Shown piece by piece: positions 22,379 to 30,852 of a stretch of 43,454 nucleotides of DNA. A program made the translations under genes and the position numbers. The DNA comes from Actinomycetota bacterium (GTDB taxonomy: Bacteria; Actinomycetota; Acidimicrobiia; Acidimicrobiales; Ilumatobacteraceae), in NCBI GenBank assembly GCA_963169215.1, contig CAUJEE010000092.1, positions 1 to 43,454 of the forward strand, in the 5' to 3' direction. Within the stretch, counting starts at the first letter, position 1. Every line of letters starts with the position of its first letter. A model generated the notes under the pieces. It was not told where the DNA came from. It ran no database searches and saw only the letters and a program-made list of their open reading frames with translations.

Positions 22379-22956
22379 TGCACGCGCTACCTGCCGCCCC
22401 CGCCGGCCCCAAGCACCGCCAGATCATCGTCGGCGCCGCGCTCGCCAGCGCAGCCGCACTCTCGCTGTTCATGGGCATGATCGTCACCTGGCTGCGCATG
22501 CGCGACCAGGCGCGCGCTGCCGGCTCTGCCTGGGTGCCGGAAGACACCGCGATCCCCATGGTGGCCGCCAACGTGATGCTGCTGGCGCTGCTCCCGCTGT
22601 GCGTGTTCGCCCAGTGGGCCTTCTACGCGGCCAAGCGGCAGGATCGCCCGCACACCGGCGTGGCCCTCGCGCTGGTCGGCGTCGTCGGCCTGATGTTCAT
22701 CAACGCGCAGGCCTACATCTGGTCGCAGATGAAGTTGCCGGCCAACGGTGGCACCTACAACTCGATGTTCTATGCCCTCACCGGCGTGCTCGTGGCTGCG
22801 GCCATCGCCGGTGTGGTGTTCAGCGCGGTTGCCGCCTTCCGCTACCTCGGTGGGCGCAGCACCGACAGCGAAGTGGTGGCCGCACACGCCCTGTATTGGT
22901 ACGTCCTGAGCGCCGCCTATGCGGTGCTCTGGTTCGTGGTCTACGTGACGAAGTAA
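22378..22956 (+). CDS. Cytochrome c oxidase subunit III-like protein, degenerate
   Basis: A 192-residue membrane protein with about five helices, related to the CtaE encoded further downstream: INAQAYIWSQ aligns with GAQVYEFTAF, MFYALTGV with FFTLTGFHGVHV, and ALYWYVLSAAYAVLWFVVYV with GLYWHFVDVVWVVIFTLVYL. The conserved Glu of the subunit III lipid and proton region (VYEF) is Ile114 here, and the His residues of FHGVH and YWHF are absent. Its ATG overlaps the stop of the subunit I-like gene (TGATG), so the two are made together. This parallel loss in both subunits suggests a co-evolving non-catalytic pair. Confidence 0.72.
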   Translation: MHALPAAPAGPKHRQIIVGAALASAAALSLFMGMIVTWLRMRDQARAAGSAWVPEDTAIPMVAANVMLLALLPLCVFAQWAFYAAKRQDRPHTGVALALVGVVGLMFINAQAYIWSQMKLPANGGTYNSMFYALTGVLVAAAIAGVVFSAVAAFRYLGGRSTDSEVVAAHALYWYVLSAAYAVLWFVVYVTK

Positions 22957-22972
22957 CGGAGCAGCGATAGCG

Positions 22973-24076
22973 ATGTTCACGACCGGATCGAAACTGTTGT
23001 TCGGGGCCTCCGCCCTGTCGCTGGTGACAGCGCTTGTGTATGCCTGGAGCACCGAAGGGGCCCTCTCCTCGGCGGGCACCCTTGGGCTGCTGTCGTTGTT
23101 CGTGATCTTCGCCTTTCTCGGCGGGGTCAACTACGCCAACCGCGACTGCAACGTGTCGAGCATGGACGAGGCCGCGGTCGACACCGCCGCCGCCGCGCAA
23201 CGCCCGGGGGCGAGCAGCGTGTGGCCCGCCGTGGTGGCGCTCGGCATCGCCGGCCTGGTGGTGGGGGCAGTGAGCAAGCCGGCGGTGTTCAAGGTGGCCG
23301 TCGTCGTGCTGCTCGCCGGCCTGGTCGAGTGGATGGTGCTCGGCTGGAGCGAGCGCGCCGGTGGCGATGCCGCGTTCAACGCCGACACCCGCCGCCGCAT
23401 GCTGCACCCGCTTGAGTTCCCGGTGCTCGGCGCGCTCGCCCTCGGCGCGATCGTCTATGCCTTCTCGCGGCTGATGCTGCGCCTCGACAAGGACCAGGGC
23501 CGCATCGCCTTCGGTGTGGTTGCTGCACTGGTGCTGGCTGGAGCCTTCCTGTTCGCCGGTAAGCGCAAGCCCTCCAAGCGGGCAGTGCTCGGCATCTCCA
23601 CAGTCGCCGCCATTGCCCTGCTCGGGGCCGGTGTTGCCTCTGCGCTGCAGGGCCAGCGGTCGATCGACGAACACCCCACCACCCGCACCGACACCGAGGT
23701 GTGCCTGCAGGTGGGCGCCGACGAAGAGATCGACGCCGACGCGACGCAGTCGGTGTCGGCCACCAGCAACCTGGTCGCCAACATCTACCTGAAGGCCGAC
23801 GGTTCGCTGGTCGCCCATGTCAGCGGCTACCCCGACGAGGCACGTGCGCAGCTCACCGTGCCGCGCAGGGCGCAGGTGAACCTGCTGTTCCACAACGAAT
23901 CGGACGAAGCGCAACGGCTCACGGCCCGCACCGGCGAAGGTGAGGACGAGTCACTGGTGTGCACCGCCGCGGTGGAAGAGGGCGACCAGGCCTTCCTCAG
24001 CTTCCAGGCGGTGCGCGGCGGCGTGCTGCTGGTGCCCGGTCTGGTCGGCGGCGAGATCGAGTTGTTGGTGCCCTGA
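22973..24076 (+). CDS. Membrane protein with cupredoxin-like C-terminal domain
   Basis: A 367-residue protein. The first 60 residues (GSKLLFGASALSLVTALVYAW, then SAGTLGLLSLFVIFAFLGGVNYANRD) resemble the two-helix actinobacterial subunit IV. Four or five more helices follow (about 80-230). The last 130 residues are extracytoplasmic and beta-rich (VPRRAQVNLLFHNESDEAQRLTA, VCTAAVEEGDQAFLSFQAV), recalling a cupredoxin or subunit II fold, but without a CuA Cys-x3-Cys or the usual His ligand. A Shine-Dalgarno GGAG precedes the ATG. Placed after the degenerate I and III subunits, it could be the third member of the same complex; that is inference. Confidence 0.6.
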   Translation: MFTTGSKLLFGASALSLVTALVYAWSTEGALSSAGTLGLLSLFVIFAFLGGVNYANRDCNVSSMDEAAVDTAAAAQRPGASSVWPAVVALGIAGLVVGAVSKPAVFKVAVVVLLAGLVEWMVLGWSERAGGDAAFNADTRRRMLHPLEFPVLGALALGAIVYAFSRLMLRLDKDQGRIAFGVVAALVLAGAFLFAGKRKPSKRAVLGISTVAAIALLGAGVASALQGQRSIDEHPTTRTDTEVCLQVGADEEIDADATQSVSATSNLVANIYLKADGSLVAHVSGYPDEARAQLTVPRRAQVNLLFHNESDEAQRLTARTGEGEDESLVCTAAVEEGDQAFLSFQAVRGGVLLVPGLVGGEIELLVP

Positions 24077-24106
24077 AGGGTGGCAGTGGTCACGCGCGAG
24101 ACCGGC

Positions 24107-24120
24107 GGGACTTTTGGCCC
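24107..24120 (+). promoter_or_regulatory. Candidate DevR/DosR-type operator before ctaC
   Basis: GGGACTTTTGGCCC resembles the palindromic box bound by DevR/DosR response regulators (GGGACT, three bases, GTCCC or GGCCC). It is centred about 64 bp upstream of the predicted ctaC start, a workable activator position. It is a single site found by eye. Confidence 0.3.
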
Positions 24121-24163
24121 TAGCGACCACCGACGAGAGTGGATTCGGGTCGCGAGCGGCGAC

Positions 24164-24169
24164 TAGCCT
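24164..24169 (+). promoter_or_regulatory. -10 element TAGCCT, leaderless ctaC
   Basis: TAGCCT ends 7 nt before the GTG at 24177 and separates the functional oxidase genes from the degenerate set upstream. Confidence 0.6.
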
Positions 24170-24176
24170 GCCCGCC

Positions 24177-25406
24177 GTGCTCGTGAAACCCTCCCGTCGC
24201 GCCGCGGCGGCACTGGCCGGTCTCGGCCTGCTGCTCGTCGGCTGCGCCAAAGATGCCCCGCAAGACACCTTCCGGCCGGCCGGCGAGAACGCCCGCGACA
24301 TCGACGGCCTGCAGCGACCGCTGTTCTACGTCGCCGGGGTAGTCGGGCTGATCGTCTTTGCCTTCATCGGCTATGCGATGTGGAAGTTCCGCGACCGCGG
24401 GCAGGAGATCCCCGAGCAGAGCCACGGCAACCCCAAGCTGGAGATAGTGCTCACGGTGCTGCCGGCAGTGATCCTCGCCGCGTTCGCCGTGCCGGCGGTG
24501 AGCCAGGTGTTCGCGCTCGACAAGAGCGACAACGAGTGCGTGATCAACGTCACCGGCCAGCAGTGGTGGTGGGAGTACGACTACGAGAAGGGCAGCACCT
24601 GCGGCGGGGTGGAGATCCCCGAGTCGATCGTCACCGCCGGCGAGCTGGTGATCCCTGCCGACACGCCTGTGCTGCTGCGCATCACCAGCCGCGACGTGAT
24701 CCACAGCTTCTGGATCCCGCGCCTCAACGGCAAGCGCGACGCCGTGCCCGGTCGCCTGCACACGCTGCGCATGCATGCCGACGAACCGGGCATCTATGTC
24801 GGGCAGTGCACCGAGTTCTGTGGTCTCAGCCACGCGCGCATGCGCCAAGCCGCAGTTGCTCTCGACACCGCCGATTTCCAGGCATGGGTCGACAACCAAC
24901 TTGCGCCTTACCAGGCGCCCGCGGAGGGCACGCTTGCCGCAGAAGGCGAGAGCGAGTACGCGGCCCAGTGCAGTCGTTGCCATCAGGTGAACGGCCTCAC
25001 CGACGACTCCGGCAACCCAGTGCTGGCCGAGCCCGACCAGTCGGTGCTCGCCGGCGCGGCCCCCAACCTCACCAATCTGATGACCCGCACCGCGTTCGCC
25101 GGTTGGACCTTCGACCTGATCAGCGACGAGTGCCGTGATCGGCTGTGGAACGAGCCGTCGGAGACCTTCGGCGATGTCTACTTGCAGGGTGTGTGGATGT
25201 ACACGCCCGCCGACGCAACCACGCCGGCATGCTTCAACGAGCTGAACCTGCGCGAGTGGCTGCGCAACCCTCCGGCGATGAAGCCGATGTACACCGATCC
25301 CGACAAGCTCGAAGCGACCGACGGCCTCACCCGCGGAATGCCCAACCTCAACCTCACCGACGAGCAGATCGAAGTGCTCGTCGCCTACCTGCTCGAGCGC
25401 AAGTAA
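24177..25406 (+). CDS. ctaC: Cytochrome c oxidase subunit II with fused cytochrome c (caa3 type)
   Basis: A 409-residue protein. The signal sequence has a lipobox ending at Cys23 (LLVGC), and two transmembrane helices follow at about 48-68 and 90-112. The cupredoxin domain has a complete CuA site: His176 (RDVIHSFWIP), Cys211, Glu213, Cys215, His219 and Met222 (CTEFCGLSHARM). A C-terminal c-type domain has CSRCH (265-269) and the likely axial Met388 (RGMPNLNL). Electrons therefore enter through a fused cytochrome c. The GTG start is set by the TAGCCT promoter and gives a proper lipoprotein signal; the open frame upstream is not coding. First gene of the functional oxidase operon. Confidence 0.94.
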   Translation: MLVKPSRRAAAALAGLGLLLVGCAKDAPQDTFRPAGENARDIDGLQRPLFYVAGVVGLIVFAFIGYAMWKFRDRGQEIPEQSHGNPKLEIVLTVLPAVILAAFAVPAVSQVFALDKSDNECVINVTGQQWWWEYDYEKGSTCGGVEIPESIVTAGELVIPADTPVLLRITSRDVIHSFWIPRLNGKRDAVPGRLHTLRMHADEPGIYVGQCTEFCGLSHARMRQAAVALDTADFQAWVDNQLAPYQAPAEGTLAAEGESEYAAQCSRCHQVNGLTDDSGNPVLAEPDQSVLAGAAPNLTNLMTRTAFAGWTFDLISDECRDRLWNEPSETFGDVYLQGVWMYTPADATTPACFNELNLREWLRNPPAMKPMYTDPDKLEATDGLTRGMPNLNLTDEQIEVLVAYLLERK

Positions 25407-25419
25407 CGGAGTTCTGAAG

Positions 25420-27381
25420 ATGGCACTGACTTCGCCCGCCCCTTCGCGCTCACTCGGCGCCTTCCGCCGCCCGGTGGAGGCCACCGGCTGGAAGTCGTGG
25501 GTGTTCACCGTCGACCACAAGCGCATCGGCATCATGTACGGCGCGGTCGCCTTGTTCTTCTTCTTGGTCGGTGGCACAGAGGCGCTGCTGATCCGCCTGC
25601 AGTTGGCGGCGCCCGACAACACCGTGCTCGGTGCTGGGCTGTACAACGAGATGTTCACCATGCACGCGACGACGATGGTGTTCTTGTTCGTCATGCCGCT
25701 GGCGGCGGCGTTTGCCAACTACCTGCTGCCGCTGCAGATCGGCGCCCGCGATGTGGCGTTCCCGCGTCTCAATGCGCTGAGCTTCTGGATCTTCCTCTTC
25801 GGCGGCATCTTCATCAACACCTCGTGGTTCCTGGGCGGTGCCGCCGATGGTGGCTGGTTCATGTACTCGCCGAACAGCAGTGGGCTGTTCTCGCCCAGTC
25901 ACGGTGTCGACTTCTGGGTGCTCGGCCTGCAGATCGTGGGCATTGCCTCGCTGTTGTCGTCGATCAACCTCATCGTCACCGTGCTCAACATGCGTGCCCC
26001 GGGCATGAAGTTGATGCGCATGCCGGTGTTCACCTGGATGGTGTTGGTCGTGCAGTTCCTGCTGCTGTTCGCGCTGCCGGTGATCACCGTCGCCCTGTTC
26101 CTGTTGAGCTTTCAGCGCAACTTCGGGGCGTCGTTCTTCGACGTCGACAAGGGTGCCGATCCGCTGTTGTGGCAGCACCTGTTCTGGATCTTCGGCCACC
26201 CCGAGGTGTACATCATCATCCTGCCCAGCTTCGGGATCATCTCCGAGGTGCTGCCCACGTTCTCGCGCAAGCCGTTGTTCGGCTACAAGTTCGTGGTCTT
26301 CTCCGGGGCGACTATCGGCTTCGTCGGCTGGGGTGTGTGGGCGCACCACATGTTCGCCAGCGGCATGGGGCCGGTGAGCGTGGCCGCGTTCTCGGTGGCG
26401 ACGATGCTCATCGCCATTCCCACCGGCGTCAAGATCTGCAACTGGACACTCACCATGTGGGGCGGAAAGTTGTGGTTCACATCGGCGATGTTGTTCGCCA
26501 TCGGAATGATCGTGCTGTTCACCATCGGCGGCCTGTCCGGCGTCACCCACGCGGTGGCCACCGCCGACACGCAGCAGACCGACACCTACCACATCGTCGC
26601 CCACTTCCATTACGTGATCGTCGGCGGCGCGGTGATGGGCCTGTTTGCCGGCTTCTACTACTGGTGGCCGAAGATCTTCGGCAAGGCGCTCAACGAACGC
26701 CTCGGCAAGTGGAACTTCTGGCTGATGTTCATCGGCATCAACTTCACCTTTGGTCCGATGCACGTGCTCGGTATGCAGGGCCAGCCGCGGCGCATGGTGG
26801 TGTGGCCCGACAAGCTCACCGGCGAGGGGTACTTCGACCTCGCCTTCTGGAACGAGGTCGCCACCTGGGGCGCGTTCACCATCGCCACTGGCGTTTCGGT
26901 GTTCCTCTGGAACGTGTGGTACACCCACCGCAAGGCGGAGGTCGCTCCGCTCGACCCGTGGGATGCGCGCACGCTCGAGTGGATGACGGCCAGCCCACCC
27001 AAGGCGCACAACTTCGACGCAATCCCCAACGTGCATGCGCTCGACGAGCTGTTCCACCGCAAGTACGAAGAGGTCGATACCGACAAGGGCGTGCGTTTGA
27101 AGAAGACCAGCACGGCCGAGGAGGTGCTGGCCGCCGAAGAGGCTCGCGGCGACGCACACATCCACCTGCCGTCTCCGTCGTACTGGCCGATCGTGCTCGC
27201 CTTCGGCTTGCCGATCATCGCCTACGGCATCATCTTCAACCTGATCATGGCCTTCGTCGGCGCGGCGATCGTGCTGCTCGGCGCGTTCGGCTGGGTGCTC
27301 GAGCCCAGCGTCGCCGAGCCCGGCGACTACGAGTCGCCCTCTGACGACCACCACATGAAGGAGCTCGATCCCGTTGGCTGA
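25420..27381 (+). CDS. ctaD: Cytochrome c oxidase subunit I (catalytic)
   Basis: A 653-residue type A heme-copper oxidase subunit I. All ligands are present: His82 (MFTMHATTM) and His397 for the low-spin heme, His395 for the high-spin heme, and His260, His309 and His310 for CuB. Tyr264 and Glu262 lie in HPEVY and Lys338 in TGVKIC. The C-terminus carries about 120 extra residues with two more helices (SYWPIVLAFGLPIIAYGIIF, then VGAAIVLLGAFGWVLEP), as in caa3 enzymes with a fused tail. GGAG lies upstream of the ATG. It reduces oxygen to water and pumps protons. Confidence 0.96.
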   Translation: MALTSPAPSRSLGAFRRPVEATGWKSWVFTVDHKRIGIMYGAVALFFFLVGGTEALLIRLQLAAPDNTVLGAGLYNEMFTMHATTMVFLFVMPLAAAFANYLLPLQIGARDVAFPRLNALSFWIFLFGGIFINTSWFLGGAADGGWFMYSPNSSGLFSPSHGVDFWVLGLQIVGIASLLSSINLIVTVLNMRAPGMKLMRMPVFTWMVLVVQFLLLFALPVITVALFLLSFQRNFGASFFDVDKGADPLLWQHLFWIFGHPEVYIIILPSFGIISEVLPTFSRKPLFGYKFVVFSGATIGFVGWGVWAHHMFASGMGPVSVAAFSVATMLIAIPTGVKICNWTLTMWGGKLWFTSAMLFAIGMIVLFTIGGLSGVTHAVATADTQQTDTYHIVAHFHYVIVGGAVMGLFAGFYYWWPKIFGKALNERLGKWNFWLMFIGINFTFGPMHVLGMQGQPRRMVVWPDKLTGEGYFDLAFWNEVATWGAFTIATGVSVFLWNVWYTHRKAEVAPLDPWDARTLEWMTASPPKAHNFDAIPNVHALDELFHRKYEEVDTDKGVRLKKTSTAEEVLAAEEARGDAHIHLPSPSYWPIVLAFGLPIIAYGIIFNLIMAFVGAAIVLLGAFGWVLEPSVAEPGDYESPSDDHHMKELDPVG

Positions 27382-27982
27382 CACCGCCGTACATGCCGGC
27401 CATGAGTCCGGTCACCACGTGACCACCACCGGCCTCAGCAACAACAAGCTGGCGATGTGGCTGTTCCTGGGCAGCGAGTGCTTGCTGTTCGGTGGCCTGA
27501 TCAGCACCTACATGCTCTATCGCGGCCGCACCGGCGATGGTCCCGGCCCCAACCAGCTGTTCGACATCCCGCTCACCTCGATCAGCAGCTTCGTGCTGTT
27601 GATGAGCTCGCTGACGATGGTGCTGGCGGTGAACTCGGCCAAGCGCAAGGATGACGCGAACACCAAGCTGTGGCTGGTGGCCACTGCGCTGCTCGGGTCG
27701 CTGTTCGTCGGCGCGCAGGTGTACGAGTTCACCGCCTTTTACCAAGAGGGCATCGGCTTCACGACGAGCCTGTTCTCGTCGAGCTTCTTCACCCTCACCG
27801 GTTTCCACGGGGTGCACGTGTCGATCGGTGTGTTGATGCTGCTTGCGCTCGCGGCGATGATCACCCGCAATCGGGTGGCCGGCGACAAGGCGGAGGCGGT
27901 CGAGTTGGTCGGCCTCTACTGGCACTTCGTCGATGTCGTCTGGGTGGTCATCTTCACCCTCGTCTACCTGATCCCGGCCTGA
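27374..27982 (+). CDS. ctaE: Cytochrome c oxidase subunit III
   Basis: A 202-residue protein with five predicted helices. It has the family motifs KLAMWLFLGSECLLFGGL, VGAQVYEF (conserved Glu), LTGFHGVHV and GLYWHFVDVVWVVIFTLVYL. The start is an uncommon TTG at 27374, supported by AAGGAG about 10 nt upstream (27358-27363) and by the His-rich N-terminus that follows. It overlaps the ctaD stop by 8 nt. Subunit III stabilises the active site and contacts the proton entry of subunit I. Confidence 0.93.
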   Translation: MADTAVHAGHESGHHVTTTGLSNNKLAMWLFLGSECLLFGGLISTYMLYRGRTGDGPGPNQLFDIPLTSISSFVLLMSSLTMVLAVNSAKRKDDANTKLWLVATALLGSLFVGAQVYEFTAFYQEGIGFTTSLFSSSFFTLTGFHGVHVSIGVLMLLALAAMITRNRVAGDKAEAVELVGLYWHFVDVVWVVIFTLVYLIPA

Positions 27983-27992
27983 GGAATCCACG

Positions 27993-28325
27993 ATGACAAC
28001 CACCGACACCCACGAGCACCACGGGCATGCGCACGGCAGCGACGAGCCGCACATCCCCACTGATCGCTACTTCATCAACGTCGCCCTCGTGCTGGCGTTG
28101 GTGACCGCGCTCGAAACCAGCACCTACTGGTGGCCCGACGGCATGCAGACGGTGGCCACTGTGGCGCTGATCATCATGATGACGATCAAGTTCTTCATGA
28201 TCATCCTCGTGTTCATGCACCTCAAGTTCGACAACCGGCTGTTCAGCCTGCTGTTCTACATGGGGCTGTTCCTCGCCATCTTGGTGTATTGCATCACGTT
28301 GGCCTCCTTCCGGTTCTTCTTCTGA
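27993..28325 (+). CDS. ctaF: caa3-type oxidase subunit IV
   Basis: A 110-residue protein. A His-rich N-terminus (HEHHGHAHGSDEPH) that might bind metal is followed by three helices (YFINVALVLALVTALETSTY, ATVALIIMMTIKFFMIILVF, LLFYMGLFLAILVYCI). KFFMIILVFMHLKFD matches prokaryotic subunit IV of the COX4/caa3 type. GAGGAA sits ahead of the ATG, 10 nt after ctaE. It probably stabilises the oxidase. Confidence 0.85.
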   Translation: MTTTDTHEHHGHAHGSDEPHIPTDRYFINVALVLALVTALETSTYWWPDGMQTVATVALIIMMTIKFFMIILVFMHLKFDNRLFSLLFYMGLFLAILVYCITLASFRFFF

Positions 28326-28329
28326 CGCG

Positions 28330-29157
28330 ATGACCGCCGCCGCATTCGCGGACCCGTGGCGCTTCCAGCCCAACATCGAGGTGTACGTCCTCGTCGGGTT
28401 CCTCATCGGCGCGTACGTGTACACCGTGCGCGTGCTCGGGCCACGGGCGGTGCCGCCTGGGGAGCAACCAGCGAGTCGGCGCAACCAGTGGTGCTTCGTG
28501 GCCGGCATGGTGGTGATGTTCGGCGCCAGTACATGGCCGGTGCACCAGATCGGGGAGGACTACCTGTACAGCGTGCACATGGTGCAGCACATGCTGCTCA
28601 GTTACGTGCTGCCCCCGCTGCTGTTGCTGGCGACGCCCGAGTGGTTGCTGCGCGTGGTGATCGGCACCGGCCGCGGTTATCGGGTGGTGGCCTTCTTCAC
28701 CCGACCGGTCACAGCGGCGGTGATCTACAACTTGGTGATCATGTTGTTGCACGTGCCCGACGTGGTGAACAACGCGGCCAACAGTGCGCCGCTCCACTAT
28801 TCGTTGCACGTGTTGGTGGTGAGCACGGCGCTGCTGATGTGGTCACCGCTCGTCGGGCCGTTCCGCGAGTTGCAGATGAAGCCCGGCGGCAAGATCGTCT
28901 ACCTGTTCCTGCTCGGTGTGGTGCCCACGCTGCCCGCGATGTGGCTGTCGCTGGCCGACAAGCCGGTCTACAGCCGCTATGGCGACCAACCGGTGCGGGT
29001 CTGGGGCCTCGGCGCGATGGAAGACCAACAGGCTGCCGGTCTGATCATGAAGCTGGGCGGCAACGTCTACATGGCGGTGCTGATCATCGTCATCTACGCC
29101 ACCCAGTTCGCCCGTACCGAACGCGGCGAGAACAGCTACCGGCGGCGGTTGAGCTAG
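28330..29157 (+). CDS. ctaG: Cytochrome c oxidase assembly protein CtaG (caa3 type)
   Basis: A 275-residue polytopic protein with about seven helices and conserved His/Met positions likely to handle copper: TWPVHQIGEDYLYSVHMVQHMLLSYVLPPLLLLATPEWL, and the NLVIMLLHVPDVVNNAANSAPLHYSLH region. The family (caa3_CtaG) supports CuB insertion into caa3 oxidases. It starts 5 nt after ctaF and ends the oxidase operon. Its stop codon overlaps that of the convergent ABC permease in a shared CTAG. Confidence 0.88.
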   Translation: MTAAAFADPWRFQPNIEVYVLVGFLIGAYVYTVRVLGPRAVPPGEQPASRRNQWCFVAGMVVMFGASTWPVHQIGEDYLYSVHMVQHMLLSYVLPPLLLLATPEWLLRVVIGTGRGYRVVAFFTRPVTAAVIYNLVIMLLHVPDVVNNAANSAPLHYSLHVLVVSTALLMWSPLVGPFRELQMKPGGKIVYLFLLGVVPTLPAMWLSLADKPVYSRYGDQPVRVWGLGAMEDQQAAGLIMKLGGNVYMAVLIIVIYATQFARTERGENSYRRRLS

Positions 29158-29879
29158 TCCCAGCGGAAGGTGCGTGCCGCGACGACGGGGGCGGCCAGCG
29201 CCCATGCGGCGAGTACCAGCCAACTGGCGCCGGGGCGAGTGCCCACCAGGCCGAGCGAATCGCGCAGCACGTCGGCCAGCGCACCACTGGGTAGCACGTG
29301 CGCCACTGCCCGCAGCGGTCGGGGAAGCTCGGCGAACGGCACGACGATGCCGCCCGCGAGCAGCAGGGCGAGGTACAGGCCGTTGAGCGCGGCCAGGTTC
29401 ACCTCGCCGCGCAGGCGACCGGCGAAGACCAGCCCGATGCCGGCAAAGGCCGCGGTACCGAGCAGAACTGCCACAACTGCGGCCGGCCAAGCAGGCGACG
29501 ACGGCGACCACCCGAGCAGGTAGGCCACTGGCACCAGGACCGCGAACTGCGCCAACTCGATCAACGTGACTGTGATCATCTTCGCGGCCACCAGCCGCGG
29601 CCGACCGAGCGGCGTGGCACCGAGGCGCTTGAGCACGTGGTAGCTGCGCTCGAAGCCGGTGGCGATGCCGAGGCTCACCATCGACGTGCTCATCACCGCC
29701 AGCGCGAGCACGCTGGGGGCGAGGAAATCGATCGGCTCCTCGGTGCCGGTGGGTAGCAGGTCGACGGTACTCAAGAACACGAGCATCATCAGCGGAATGC
29801 CGAGGGTGAGCAGCAGTTGCTCGCCGTTGCGGCGCACGACGTCGATCTCGGCCGCCACCTGGGCGCGCAGGCGGCTCAT
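29154..29879 (-). CDS. ABC-2 type transporter permease
   Basis: A 241-residue membrane protein with six helices, matching the ABC-2 permease fold (LLLTLGIPLMMLVFLSTVD, FERSYHVLKRLGATPLGRPRL, the typical LKRLGATPL segment, and GLYLALLLAGGIVVPFAELPRPLRAVAHVLPSGALADVLR). The start is the ATG that overlaps the ATPase stop (ATGA at 29879-29876); the longer open frame is within the ATPase gene. It acts with the ATPase as an exporter, probably of a drug, a lipid or an assembly factor; substrate unknown. Confidence 0.85.
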   Translation of the reverse strand: MSRLRAQVAAEIDVVRRNGEQLLLTLGIPLMMLVFLSTVDLLPTGTEEPIDFLAPSVLALAVMSTSMVSLGIATGFERSYHVLKRLGATPLGRPRLVAAKMITVTLIELAQFAVLVPVAYLLGWSPSSPAWPAAVVAVLLGTAAFAGIGLVFAGRLRGEVNLAALNGLYLALLLAGGIVVPFAELPRPLRAVAHVLPSGALADVLRDSLGLVGTRPGASWLVLAAWALAAPVVAARTFRWD

Positions 29880-30799
29880 CTTGCCCGCCTCTCGCGCGGG
29901 GCATCGCGCTCGGCGGTGAGGCGGCGGAACACGTCCTCCAGCCGTTGTTCGCCGGCGCGCAGGTCGACCAGCGGATGGCCCTGCTCGGCCAGCCAAGCGG
30001 TGAGCGCCGACAACAGCTTGGGGTGTGGCGGGGCGTCGACCACGTATTCGTCGGGGCCGACCTGCGCGGCGATCATCCCGATCGCCGCCGCCAACGCGGC
30101 CAGGTCGAGCCGGGGTGCGCTACGGAAGCGAATCTCGTCGTGGCCGCGGCGCAGTTCGGCCAGGGTGCCGTCGGCGACTATCCGGCCGCGGTCGAAGATC
30201 ACCACTCGGTCGGCGACCCTCTCGGCTTCGTCGAGTTCGTGGGTGGCGAGCACCACCGCGCACCCGTCGGCGGCGAGGCCGCGCACGATCTCGCGGATCG
30301 TCGACCGCCCGTTCACATCCACCCCGCTGGTGGGCTCGTCGAGGAATGCCACCTCCGGTCGGGCGGCGAGAGCCAGCGCAAGCGACAGCCGCTGCTGTTC
30401 GCCACCGCTCAGCCGCCGCCATGTGGCACCCCGGCGTGCGCCGAGGCCGACGCGGTCGACCAACTCGTGCGCATCGACACCCCGGTTGTAGAGCGCGCAG
30501 TAGTGGCGCGCGGTGGCGCCGACGCGGGCGCTGGGGTACACGCCGCCCTGCTGCAACATCACCCCCATGCGCGTGCTCAGCGCCCGCTGTTCGTTGGCCG
30601 GGTCGAGATCGAGCACCCGCACCTCGCCCGCCGCCGATGACCGAAAGCCCTCACACACCTCGATCGTGCTCGTCTTGCCTGCCCCGTTGGGGCCGAGCAC
30701 GGCCGTGACCTTGCCCGCATCGGCGGTGAACGACACGTCGTCGACGGCGAGTACGTCGCCGTAGCGCACCGTAAGCCCGTTCACCTCGACCGCTGCCAT
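29876..30799 (-). CDS. ABC transporter ATP-binding protein (daunorubicin-resistance-like)
   Basis: A 307-residue ATPase: Walker A GPNGAGKTST, Q-loop MLQQGG, signature LSGGEQQRLSLALALAARPEVAF, Walker B FLDEPTSGVD and the switch His in VVLATHELDE. About 80 C-terminal residues after the core resemble the DrrA-type accessory domain. It is paired with the overlapping permease gene. The TAACGT hexamer at 30812-30807 is 7 nt before the ATG, so it is probably leaderless. Because it lies next to the oxidase cluster in the opposite orientation, a link to heme or copper is possible but not shown. Confidence 0.88.
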   Translation of the reverse strand: MAAVEVNGLTVRYGDVLAVDDVSFTADAGKVTAVLGPNGAGKTSTIEVCEGFRSSAAGEVRVLDLDPANEQRALSTRMGVMLQQGGVYPSARVGATARHYCALYNRGVDAHELVDRVGLGARRGATWRRLSGGEQQRLSLALALAARPEVAFLDEPTSGVDVNGRSTIREIVRGLAADGCAVVLATHELDEAERVADRVVIFDRGRIVADGTLAELRRGHDEIRFRSAPRLDLAALAAAIGMIAAQVGPDEYVVDAPPHPKLLSALTAWLAEQGHPLVDLRAGEQRLEDVFRRLTAERDAPRERRAR

Positions 30800-30806
30800 C
30801 CGCTCG

Positions 30807-30846
30807 ACGTTATCGGTGGGAGTTCGGTCGACGGCGCAACTAGCCT
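30807..30846. promoter_or_regulatory. Divergent leaderless promoters, ABC ATPase and serS
   Basis: TAACGT on the minus strand (30812-30807) is 7 nt before the ABC ATG. TAGCCT on the plus strand (30841-30846) is 6 nt before the serS GTG at 30853. Only 28 bp separate the two hexamers. Confidence 0.6.
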
Positions 30847-30852
30847 GCCGAT

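Noticed and set aside
25450-27384. A 644-codon minus-strand frame opposite ctaD
   Set aside because: ctaD carries all heme-copper ligands. The antisense frame is a compositional artefact rich in His, Arg, Glu and Asp.
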